A stretch of DNA of 64,000 bases. Source: Pirellula sp. SH-Sr6A (GTDB lineage: Bacteria > Planctomycetota > Planctomycetia > Pirellulales > Pirellulaceae). The notes under the pieces were generated by a model. That model was not told the origin of the DNA and searched no databases. It saw only the letters and a list, made by a program, of their open reading frames with translations. The translations under genes and the position numbers were made by a program. Location of the stretch: assembly GCF_001610875.1 (NCBI RefSeq), contig NZ_CP011272.1, forward strand, positions 3,949,988 through 4,013,987. The letters run 5' to 3'. The first letter of the stretch is position 1. The number at the start of each line of letters is the position of its first letter. Of this stretch, positions 7,460 through 15,608 are shown piece by piece.

Positions 7460-9778
7460 CTACAGCTCTTCGTGAAGGTTCATCTGATGCTGGGCTTGGT
7501 TCAATCGCGAGTAGGTTCCTCCGAGTGCGAGCAACTCCTCATGCGAACCGATCTCTGTGATCCGCCCTTTCTCCAATACGACGATGCGATTCGCTTTCCG
7601 AAGCGTGCTGATCCGGTGCGCGATGGCGATCGTCGTTCTTCCTTGGACCAGCACATCGAGGGCCTCTTGAATCTGTCTTTCGGTCTCGGTGTCCACCGCT
7701 GAAGTCGCTTCGTCCAAGATGAGGATGCGAGGGTCGGTGAGCAACGCTCGGGCGATCGATATCCGCTGCCTCTCTCCTCCCGACAAGGATTGACCCCGTT
7801 CTCCCACCAGTGAATCGTAACCATCCGCGAGCCGAAGGATGAAGTCGTGGGCTTTGGCGGCACGGGCGGCGGCAACGATATCTTCTCGCGTTGCGCCAGG
7901 CTTTCCATAGGCGATGTTGTCTGCGATGGAACCAAAGAAGAGAAAGGGCTCTTGCAGCACGATGCCGATGTTGCTTCGGTATTCATTGATAGGGTAGGAG
8001 CGAATGTCATTGCCATCGACGAGGATCGCGCCACCGGAGACATCATAGAAGCGGCAGACCAGATTGACCAACGTGCTCTTTCCAGCACCACTCGGGCCTA
8101 CGAGACCGATCATCTCACCGGGTTGGACCGATAGAGTCACATTGTGAATGACTTGCCTAGTTCCATAACGGAACGTGATGTCCCGGATTTCGACTTGCCC
8201 CGCTACGCGTCCTGGATGGATGGGCTTTTCGGGCTCAGAAACGCTGGGGACGCGGTCCAAGATCTCAAAAATGCGATGCGTGGCAGCGGCCGTTCGCTGC
8301 GCGTTGGCAAGCAGTCGGCTCATATCGTCCAAGCGAATGTAAAGCCGACCGATGCAAGCGATGAACGCGGCGACCACCCCATAAGTAATCGTGCCGTGGA
8401 AGACTTGATAAGCACCGAATCCCCATACGACCAACAATCCGATGTCCGTGAGCAGCGTGATCACCGGAGAGAAGGCGGCCCACACGCGATTCACGCGATG
8501 ATTCGCACCGAGCACGTGGTCATTGCTGTCGGAAAAGCGTTTGACTTCACGCTTTTCCTGCGCAAATGCCTTCACCACCCGGATACCTGGAATGGTATCG
8601 GCCAGGACGTTGACCATCTCTGCCCAAGCAGCGCTACCGCGTGCGAACCCTGCCCGCATCTTGCTCTGAACGCTGGCGACCATCCAAGCGATGAACGGAA
8701 ACGGGAGAAGACCGACCAAGGCGAGTGTTGGATGGATCCAGAACAACGCAACACCCGTCATCAAGATCATGAGGATATCGGTTGCGAAATCGAGAAGATG
8801 AATCGATAGGAAATCACAGATTCGCTGCGTGTCATTGCTGATACGAGAAATCAAATCACCTGTTCGTTTACCGCCGAAAAACTCGAGCGACAGCTTCTGC
8901 AAATGTCCATACGTCGCATTCCGCAGGTCCGCAGCGATCTGCTCGCTCGCCTTGGCCAGGACATACGTCTTGCACCAACTGAGGAGCCAGCTCAAGATTG
9001 CGGCGCCGTACATCCCTAGCAAGAGCCAGGGAACCAATCCAAACTCCGCTTCCGGCAGCGTGTTGAGATCGATCTTCGAAGCGGGATTGTCCATGACTTC
9101 TTGAACCAGATCGTGCCGCTTTTGCGCGGGGTACAACACACGATCGACCAACGGGACCGTTAGAAGGGGCGGTAGCAATCCGACGCTGGTGCTCAATAGC
9201 GTCAGGAAGAAGCCGAGCGTGATCATCTTCAAATGAGGCTTGGCGAATCGATTGAGTCGCAATAGCGATCGACCGGTGTCGGGGGCCGCGGTAGGAGCGC
9301 AATTCGAGCAGACCGATTGTCCGCGCGCCATCGTTCCACCGCAGGAAGGACAAATCGAAGGAGCCCGTTCCTCAGATACAACACCCAGCCTCAGACTTTT
9401 GAACTCGTTTACCAACGCGGCGGCCGAGCTGCTCTGGCTCGTGGTGAATCGCCAAGCGGCGATGCGATGGTCGTGCCCCAACAATTCGAGCAACGCTAGA
9501 CCGGATCGATCCAGTTTTTTTATCTCCGCAATTTCACTCAGCGGAAATCGCATCAACGGGGGGATTTTCACATCGCCGGTAATCGGCTGATACCCGAGGA
9601 CCGCTCGATCGGTCAGAACGACAATACCCTGGCCGAAATGTAGCCGTTCGTCCAGATTCGGCTCGAACCAAGCGACGATTCCTTCGCCCGGTTCGAGGAT
9701 CGATCGAAGTGCATCACGGACCGGAGCTGGAAGCTCCTCCACGGACAGAAAATCGGAGTTCTCTTCGGCTAATGTCAC
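7460..9778 (-). CDS. ABC exporter (fused TMD-NBD) with N-terminal PH-like and zinc-ribbon extension
   Basis: This 772-residue MsbA/lipid-exporter-like half-transporter should work as a homodimer. Residues ~1-130 form a soluble region (GEGIVAWFEPNLDE, VVLTDRAVLGYQP) resembling bacterial PH-like domains. Residues 143-160 carry CPSCG and CSNC, a four-cysteine zinc-ribbon-like motif. The transmembrane domain spans ~175-480. The ATPase domain follows, with Walker A GPSGAGKSTLV, signature LSGGERQRIS, Walker B ILILDEATSAVD and H-loop AHRIS. Ordinary MsbA-like proteins (~580 residues) lack the ~165-residue front. The extension could anchor the transporter or sense a ligand, but this is speculation. 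The gene is convergent with the ABC-2 operon and shares no promoter with it. Confidence 0.88.
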   Translation of the reverse strand: MTLAEENSDFLSVEELPAPVRDALRSILEPGEGIVAWFEPNLDERLHFGQGIVVLTDRAVLGYQPITGDVKIPPLMRFPLSEIAEIKKLDRSGLALLELLGHDHRIAAWRFTTSQSSSAAALVNEFKSLRLGVVSEERAPSICPSCGGTMARGQSVCSNCAPTAAPDTGRSLLRLNRFAKPHLKMITLGFFLTLLSTSVGLLPPLLTVPLVDRVLYPAQKRHDLVQEVMDNPASKIDLNTLPEAEFGLVPWLLLGMYGAAILSWLLSWCKTYVLAKASEQIAADLRNATYGHLQKLSLEFFGGKRTGDLISRISNDTQRICDFLSIHLLDFATDILMILMTGVALFWIHPTLALVGLLPFPFIAWMVASVQSKMRAGFARGSAAWAEMVNVLADTIPGIRVVKAFAQEKREVKRFSDSNDHVLGANHRVNRVWAAFSPVITLLTDIGLLVVWGFGAYQVFHGTITYGVVAAFIACIGRLYIRLDDMSRLLANAQRTAAATHRIFEILDRVPSVSEPEKPIHPGRVAGQVEIRDITFRYGTRQVIHNVTLSVQPGEMIGLVGPSGAGKSTLVNLVCRFYDVSGGAILVDGNDIRSYPINEYRSNIGIVLQEPFLFFGSIADNIAYGKPGATREDIVAAARAAKAHDFILRLADGYDSLVGERGQSLSGGERQRISIARALLTDPRILILDEATSAVDTETERQIQEALDVLVQGRTTIAIAHRISTLRKANRIVVLEKGRITEIGSHEELLALGGTYSRLNQAQHQMNLHEEL

Positions 9779-9880
9779 TTCGAATGCTATTCATCGGTTT
9801 GGAAAAGGTCGTAACTGTCCCAAATCGTAGCCGAAAACAATTCTGCTGTCGCGAGCGGTTTGCAATCCCCGTCGCCGTCT

Positions 9881-11983
9881 CTAACGAACCTGCCAAGCCT
9901 CATCAAAGAACCCAGCCGCGGCCACTTTGCCTGGCCAACGTGCATCCGGAGCGGTCCGGATATCGATGACTGCCCAGTCAGGCAGCTTGGGGACCTGGCG
10001 AGCATTGTTGAGATAATCGTACTCGCGATAGGTGAAGCCGCTATTGAGGACGACATAGCGTGACGGATTCTGAGGATTGGGATAAATCATGGCCGGAACG
10101 TGGTGGGATGCTTCGTAGGTCTTGCCCCCTATTGCGAGTTTCCCAGCGTCCCATTGCAAAGGTAGTTTCCCGAGGATTGCGGCAATTCTCGGATTGCTCT
10201 TCGGATCTCCCCAGAGAACGATGTTGTTCTGGTCGAGGTCCGTATCTTTGAGGTCCTCCGCGGAGACCACCCGGATATCGCCTCGCATTTGACGATGCCA
10301 CTCTCGAACCGCTCGTTCAAATTCCGCTTGAACCCATCGGTCCAATTCCGGGTGCTGGCCTGTCGCGGTGGGCTTAACGAATAGAAAGGAGGACATGAAT
10401 GCGTCGTCGATCGGGCCTTGCAAATCATGAACCTTGGCAAGCGACTGGGACTCGTCCAGAGGGGATCGCTCGACCCAATCGATCTTCCCATTGACTTTGG
10501 TTTGCACGAGCCGAACGCGGACCGATTTGTCAGAACGCAGCTTGGCTTTGATCTGGGTATAACGCGAGTCTGCGGGGAAATCTTCTCCACGGTCAACACT
10601 CACAAACACCTCCGAAATATCCTCTGGGAAAAATCCTGGATCGAAGCGCAGGGTGAAAGAGGTAACTCCACGGGGGTGAACGGTGACTGCAGCCCGTCCA
10701 TTTTCCGTAGTCGACTTCCGAACAATCGATTGCACCCGAGCTGGTTGCCAATGCTTCTCCAAACCATCGATGGTGAGCCAGTGGCATTGGTTGTACTTCA
10801 ACGTGTAGGTAGTAAAGTCGACAGTTGTTGGAGCGCCGGCGGACCGATTCGCGTAGAGCAGCCCTAGCAGTCGCTCGATCTCTTTTCCCGTGTTGGGCTC
10901 GATTTTGTGGGCCGTGCGAGGACCGATCAAGTGCGTCAATTCGAAGCGATCGGCCTCGGGTTGGTTCCAAGCAGCTTCGGCCATGACATCGGCCGCTTGC
11001 TTCTGCTTATCGATTTCCCCGCTGTAAGCGATCGTGGGAAGATTCTTCAAATTGTTCACCCAATACGGGCAATCGTAGAGTTTCCAAAGGATCTGCTCAT
11101 AGGGAGCTGGCTCGAGTTTCTCTGATTGGAAGACGTTTAAGAACTTCGGCGTTTCTGAAAATCCAGCGCCAGGATTCGCGGCGAACCATCGATCGGGATA
11201 GTGGACCGCCAAATGCCAGGCTGCGGCGCCACCCATCGAGAAACCTCGAATCGCGACTCCGCTCGCATCGATGGGGTATTCCCCTTTCGCATGCTCCAGC
11301 GCCTCCAACGTATCGACTTCGCCGGCCAATTTGTTGCCATTGCAATACCGGCCTAAAGGGTGAATCATCAAAACGCCTGGGGCTGGCATCGGGTCGGTTG
11401 CCGTCATGCGCTGGGCAAGAAACTGAAGTTCGAGACCTTTTTCACTCCGTCCGCGACACCACACATCGGCTCGAACAGAGTTCTGCACCGAACCATTCGC
11501 ACGGTAGACCACACCGTAAGGCTGAACGGAACCATCCAATTTGGAACGAAAACCACGAACGGTTACCAAGTCGTCTCGGAGCGATAGGGGCCCGGCCCAG
11601 TCTACCTCTCCGCCGCTACGCAGGAAGTCCGCTCGCCGAAGCCCTTCGACGAGCACTCGTTTTGCATTCTCTCCGTCGCGGGGCTCAAAGAAGCCGTTCT
11701 CAGTGAGGGCGAGCCGAAGAGCCTTTTCGAAGATCTCTACGTCAGGCAGATACTTGGTAACTCGGGTCGAGCGGTTTTTCTTGAGCTCCGAAACCAATCT
11801 CGCAAGTTGCTCGTGCCCTGCTTCTAGTTCGCTTCGCAACTCCGGGGAGATCTCGATCCCTGAAGGGGGAACCGGACGAACCGAGTTGACTTGGTTGTCG
11901 GCGGGCCCATCCCCGTACGACGGAATGGTTAAGAGCGAGGATGCGAGCGCCAACGAAAAACTGATGCGACGAAATCGAGACAT
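9881..11983 (-). CDS. secreted alpha/beta hydrolase (prolyl-oligopeptidase-like esterase)
   Basis: This 700-residue protein is predicted to be exported, with N-terminal signal sequence FRRISFSLALASSLLTIPSYG. ATG 11983 is preferred over an upstream TTG at 12007. The nucleophile elbow GFSMGG places the probable catalytic Ser near residue 249. It is followed by AAAWHLAVHYPDRW, as in esterase D and prolyl-oligopeptidase-like hydrolases. A candidate catalytic Asp lies in YSGEIDKQ and a His in RTAHKIEPN. The rest is a long C-terminal region with no family I can name. Similar large secreted hydrolases are common in planctomycetes. The substrate is unknown. It stands alone on the minus strand, 102 nt from the ABC exporter. 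Confidence 0.75.
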   Translation of the reverse strand: MSRFRRISFSLALASSLLTIPSYGDGPADNQVNSVRPVPPSGIEISPELRSELEAGHEQLARLVSELKKNRSTRVTKYLPDVEIFEKALRLALTENGFFEPRDGENAKRVLVEGLRRADFLRSGGEVDWAGPLSLRDDLVTVRGFRSKLDGSVQPYGVVYRANGSVQNSVRADVWCRGRSEKGLELQFLAQRMTATDPMPAPGVLMIHPLGRYCNGNKLAGEVDTLEALEHAKGEYPIDASGVAIRGFSMGGAAAWHLAVHYPDRWFAANPGAGFSETPKFLNVFQSEKLEPAPYEQILWKLYDCPYWVNNLKNLPTIAYSGEIDKQKQAADVMAEAAWNQPEADRFELTHLIGPRTAHKIEPNTGKEIERLLGLLYANRSAGAPTTVDFTTYTLKYNQCHWLTIDGLEKHWQPARVQSIVRKSTTENGRAAVTVHPRGVTSFTLRFDPGFFPEDISEVFVSVDRGEDFPADSRYTQIKAKLRSDKSVRVRLVQTKVNGKIDWVERSPLDESQSLAKVHDLQGPIDDAFMSSFLFVKPTATGQHPELDRWVQAEFERAVREWHRQMRGDIRVVSAEDLKDTDLDQNNIVLWGDPKSNPRIAAILGKLPLQWDAGKLAIGGKTYEASHHVPAMIYPNPQNPSRYVVLNSGFTYREYDYLNNARQVPKLPDWAVIDIRTAPDARWPGKVAAAGFFDEAWQVR

Positions 11984-12098
11984 GGCAAGACCGAGGTGAG
12001 AGAACAAGGGAGGGAATCGGGGCCCTCCATTCTACTTCGTCGCCCGGAGTGCGGGCTCAGAGCATCGCCTCTCCCTTGCGGAATTCTTGTTACATCGA

Positions 12099-13262
12099 TC
12101 AGGTCGTTGGTTTTGTCTCGAGAGCCGGGGAAGCCCCTTGCCCTGCCGCCGCGGGCGCTCCATGCGGCTTCGCCTTGGGGGCAAACACCAACACGGTCAC
12201 GGCACCGGAGATCCCCAATAGCAGCGCGGCGATAAAGTAGGGCGAAATCAAGCCCAGGGTCCCGCCGACCAACATCGAGGTAAGGGTGTTGATCACGGGC
12301 GCAAACCCGAATACGAGTGGCATTACGAAAACCGGTTTGCCGCCGTAGTTGAATGCCAAAATGATTCCGAGTGCGCCCACCGCTCCAGCGGTCCCTGCGA
12401 GAATGGACCACAACATGCCAGGGGCAGCATCGCGCATGGTCAACTGAAGACCATCGGAGGAGGTCATCAGAATGAGCACGGGTACGGCGACTGCAATAAA
12501 GAAGTAAGCGATTCCCACGCAACAGAAAGGCCGCAGACGGGAGCCTCCCATTTTGGTTTGGCCGATGTGCAGGACAGGACCGTAAGCCCCCCAACAAACG
12601 ACGGCGAGAAGAATGGAAGCCCCGATGGCAATCGGATTAACCGGTTCGTTCGACGCGGGGGCGTGGCTGTCCGGAGCATGCTGAGTGGCTGCCGCAGCGC
12701 TCGCGGCGGCATCACCTTCACTGGATTCCCCTGTTGTCGGGAGGGCAGGAACGCTCTCGTTGGCCCCCTCCGCGGCTTGTGCGACGGCGGGAGCCTTGGA
12801 AGGCCCAGGCTTGTTGATCAAAACACCCACCGCACCGAGGGCGACGAGGACCAGGCCGACGATAAACATCGGCTTGATCTGCGAAAAGGACTTGTTGATC
12901 CAGGAAGTGACCAATGTGTTGACGACTGGTGCTCCGCCAAAAACGATCGGCATCACGTAGAGGGGCGAGCCTTTGAACGCGACGGCCAAAATGACTCCGA
13001 GCGCCCCGAGCGCCCCGACGGTCCCGGCAAAGAGAGAAAGAATGGTGCCGGTGATGGACCAGAAGCCTTTCTCCTTTTTGCTCCCGAGCCAAATAGCGGG
13101 GATGAGGACAGCGATCAAGAAGTATGCGATGCCTACGCCGACGAAGGCTCTTAAGGAGCTATGACCGAGGAGATCGGTACCTCGGTGCAACAGGATTCCG
13201 TAAACGCCCCACGAAAGAGCCGTGAGCGCGGTGAACGCCAAGACAAAAGGCAATTTGATCAT
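12099..13262 (-). CDS. internally duplicated multi-pass membrane protein (EamA/DMT-like)
   Basis: This 387-residue membrane protein is made of two related halves of about five helices each. Half one has WGVYGILLHRG, VGIAYFLIAV, GTVGALGALGVILA and VMPIVFGGAPVVNTL. Half two has the matching WGAYGPVLHIG, VGIAYFFIAV, GTAGAVGALGIILA and VMPLVFGFAPVINTL. A linker of ~65 residues rich in Ala, Pro, Ser and Glu (residues ~180-215 contain AASAAAATQ) separates them. The two-times-five-helix plan recalls EamA-type drug/metabolite transporters, but I do not recognise a specific family or substrate. The C-terminal tail is Ala-, Pro- and Gly-rich. Confidence 0.7.
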   Translation of the reverse strand: MIKLPFVLAFTALTALSWGVYGILLHRGTDLLGHSSLRAFVGVGIAYFLIAVLIPAIWLGSKKEKGFWSITGTILSLFAGTVGALGALGVILAVAFKGSPLYVMPIVFGGAPVVNTLVTSWINKSFSQIKPMFIVGLVLVALGAVGVLINKPGPSKAPAVAQAAEGANESVPALPTTGESSEGDAAASAAAATQHAPDSHAPASNEPVNPIAIGASILLAVVCWGAYGPVLHIGQTKMGGSRLRPFCCVGIAYFFIAVAVPVLILMTSSDGLQLTMRDAAPGMLWSILAGTAGAVGALGIILAFNYGGKPVFVMPLVFGFAPVINTLTSMLVGGTLGLISPYFIAALLLGISGAVTVLVFAPKAKPHGAPAAAGQGASPALETKPTT

Positions 13263-13332
13263 GACCGCTTGCAGGGGTTAGATGGCCGAAGGGGAAGGAG
13301 GGCTTCACGTTCAAAACGGCCAGTCCGCCCAT

Positions 13333-14076
13333 CTACCGGGCCGCGATGGCATTTTGAAGAGGTCTAAGGATATGGTCCACAACATAGTTGTCCATAAGAT
13401 CCCGCATCAAACCCTCCAATCTGAACAATTCTTCAGAAAAGTTTTCGTCCGGAGCCAGGGACTCGAAACGACGGATCGTAATGTAAACGCTCAGCAACTC
13501 TTCGTTGTAATCCCCCGACTTGGTCTGATAAACCGTGGTGCGAGGCTCGAAATGGATTCGGGCATGGGTGCGGAAAGTGTCGTCAAGCGAAATCTGGATC
13601 GTAGGCTCGTAACTCATCAAAAGGGAACCAGGTCGATTGGCGATCGACTCCATTGCCAAGGGCAGACCGATGGTCTCGGCCAGCAACTGATTGTGGTTAC
13701 CGCGATAACCGTAATCAAAGCCATACATCAACCCTATGGACTCGCAATCCAATTTACTGACCGACAGAAGGTAGGGAGCCAACTCCAAAATTTGTTGGTG
13801 CTGCTCCATCCCTTCTTCTAACGAGTTGGGATTGACCACTCCGCTACAAATGCGGCGCAGTTCCACAGACGCCCAGCGGTAGGCTCCGTGCGACTTATCC
13901 TCTTCGAGGATGAACTCCCCCTTCTCACGCTGGTAAAACCGCCCCATCTTGGGATAGCGTCGTTGCAACTGCTCAAAATAATGAAGCACCGATTCCCGAG
14001 AGCTGGGTAAATCCATCTCGGTATGAAGGTGAGTGTTGACGTAAAAATCGTCGCTCAAAGATGCATACGGATTCAT
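13333..14076 (-). CDS. conserved hypothetical protein
   Basis: This is a 247-residue soluble protein without a signal peptide or membrane segment. The composition is that of a folded globular protein (MNPYASLSDDFYVNTHLHTE at the start). I recognise no catalytic motif. It sits between the membrane protein and the metallo-hydrolase on the same strand with short gaps (70 and 75 nt), so it may be cotranscribed with the hydrolase. No function is proposed. Confidence 0.65.
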   Translation of the reverse strand: MNPYASLSDDFYVNTHLHTEMDLPSSRESVLHYFEQLQRRYPKMGRFYQREKGEFILEEDKSHGAYRWASVELRRICSGVVNPNSLEEGMEQHQQILELAPYLLSVSKLDCESIGLMYGFDYGYRGNHNQLLAETIGLPLAMESIANRPGSLLMSYEPTIQISLDDTFRTHARIHFEPRTTVYQTKSGDYNEELLSVYITIRRFESLAPDENFSEELFRLEGLMRDLMDNYVVDHILRPLQNAIAAR

Positions 14077-14151
14077 GTTGCTGCGCTTTCAGTGGAATTA
14101 CGTCAAAGATCGGATTGGGCAGGCCTTAGTATAGCGCTGGTTGCCTGCGAA

Positions 14152-14922
14152 TCAAAGGCGTGCGAGATCAACAATCAATAAGTCCGAAGCTAGCAAGATC
14201 TGTTCCGGCGTTCGCTTGAGATTCTTTGCCGTCGCAGCGCCTAGTTCGATGGGATCCACGCCTGTCTCGAGAGGATTGAAATGGCTAAGCAGCAGCCTGC
14301 GAATCTTGGCGCGGGCTGCATTCTCCAGCACCGCGCTAGTCCAACTATGCCCCGTCCGGATTGCGAGCTCCCGATAGCGATCGGAGAAGTTGCACTCGTG
14401 AAGCAGCCACTCGACACCTTGGATATGCCCCCAATACTCCGCATCTTCGCGGCTGGTAGTGTCGGTAACATAGGCAAGCGAGGTGAAGTTCCAGTCCAAT
14501 CGATACCCCACACTTCCGCCAGGATGCTGGAGGGGAAACCAAGCGACTCTCGTTTCGCCGACGGAGAATACATCTCCCAAGTCTTCCAATGCATGCCATT
14601 CGATGGGAGGCATCACCGGAAACAAATCCTCATGGAACAAGTGGCTGCACAGTGCTTCGATCTTCTTCCGCTGCGCATAGACATGGATGCGTTCCAGCGG
14701 CGTCGTTGGAAGCAAATCGAGCACGAACGTCAACCCGAACACATGATCGAGATGGGTGTGCGATAGCAGAATGTGAAGATCGGGTCTCGTGATCAACGGA
14801 GCGACCCGAAAAAAACCGCTTCCCGCGTCGAGAACCAAGTCGCATTCCGGGAGGGCGTAGCAACTGGTATGTCGAGTCTCGCTCGGGTGATAGCCTGCTG
14901 TACCGAGGCAGTGCAGTTTCAT
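14152..14922 (-). CDS. metallo-beta-lactamase-fold hydrolase (RNase Z-like)
   Basis: This ~256-residue protein has the metal-binding signature HTHLDHVFG and further ligands in LLHECNF and LLLSHFNP, the arrangement of the RNase Z/ElaC and phosphodiesterase branch of the MBL fold. The start is set at ATG 14922 (MKLHCLGTAGY), where the fold's first beta strand begins. It has GGAGAG 8 nt upstream. An upstream in-frame ATG at 14964 would add 14 residues. The substrate could be tRNA precursors, cyclic nucleotides or another phosphodiester; sequence does not decide. Confidence 0.8.
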   Translation of the reverse strand: MKLHCLGTAGYHPSETRHTSCYALPECDLVLDAGSGFFRVAPLITRPDLHILLSHTHLDHVFGLTFVLDLLPTTPLERIHVYAQRKKIEALCSHLFHEDLFPVMPPIEWHALEDLGDVFSVGETRVAWFPLQHPGGSVGYRLDWNFTSLAYVTDTTSREDAEYWGHIQGVEWLLHECNFSDRYRELAIRTGHSWTSAVLENAARAKIRRLLLSHFNPLETGVDPIELGAATAKNLKRTPEQILLASDLLIVDLARL

Positions 14923-15075
14923 CCAGGCCACTCTCCGATCATCGTTAGCTAGCAGATATTCCATGCTGGGAATCCGACGCGCGATCGAAGTCCCTCTCGC
15001 GCGCTCATACCCTCCTCGTCGCCACCGGCGTATGATACCCGATTCCCCAAACTCCGGATTCCCCCCTTACTGCAA

Positions 15076-15537
15076 ATGGTGTCGATGCGACCTTCGCTTT
15101 ATTCCAGCGGCTTTCTTGTATTTCGCCGGGCCACCGAGCTTGAATTCCTGCTGATGAAGCATCCGAACCGCTGGGACTTGCCCAAAGGGCATCTCGATTT
15201 CGGCGAAACCAAACGGGAGGCCGCCTTGCGAGAGCTCTGGGAGGAGACGGGTATCCCCAACTCGCGCCTTTGGGTGGACCCGACTTTTGAATACCAGCAA
15301 CGCTATTGGGTCCGATACCCAAAGGACCCCGCCCCTCGCTTCAAAGAACTGACGTTGTTTCTCGGATTCCTCACCGGAGATGTCGAACTGAAGCTAACGG
15401 AACACACGGGCTTCGAATGGCTCACCTGGAACCCACCCCACCGCATTCAGGCACAAACCATCGACCCGCTTTTGGATTCGGTCGCACTGCATCTTCAGGC
15501 TGCCAAAACATGGCCCAGCCTGGATGCGCAACGCTAG
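15076..15537 (+). CDS. Nudix hydrolase (Ap4A-hydrolase-like)
   Basis: This is a 153-residue cytoplasmic protein with a complete Nudix box: GHLDFGETKREAALRELWEE, followed by TG. The context WDLPKGHLDFGE resembles bis(5'-nucleosyl)-tetraphosphatases, which clear diadenosine polyphosphates. The start may be ATG 15076 or ATG 15085; neither has a clear Shine-Dalgarno. It stands alone, diverging from the MBL-fold gene and followed by the FG-GAP protein. Confidence 0.85.
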   Translation: MVSMRPSLYSSGFLVFRRATELEFLLMKHPNRWDLPKGHLDFGETKREAALRELWEETGIPNSRLWVDPTFEYQQRYWVRYPKDPAPRFKELTLFLGFLTGDVELKLTEHTGFEWLTWNPPHRIQAQTIDPLLDSVALHLQAAKTWPSLDAQR

Positions 15538-15608
15538 AATGCACATCGCCCAAGCGAATGGTGGCGCACTGTCCATCTCGAACCTCTCCCAGTCCACCCT
15601 TCAAAACC

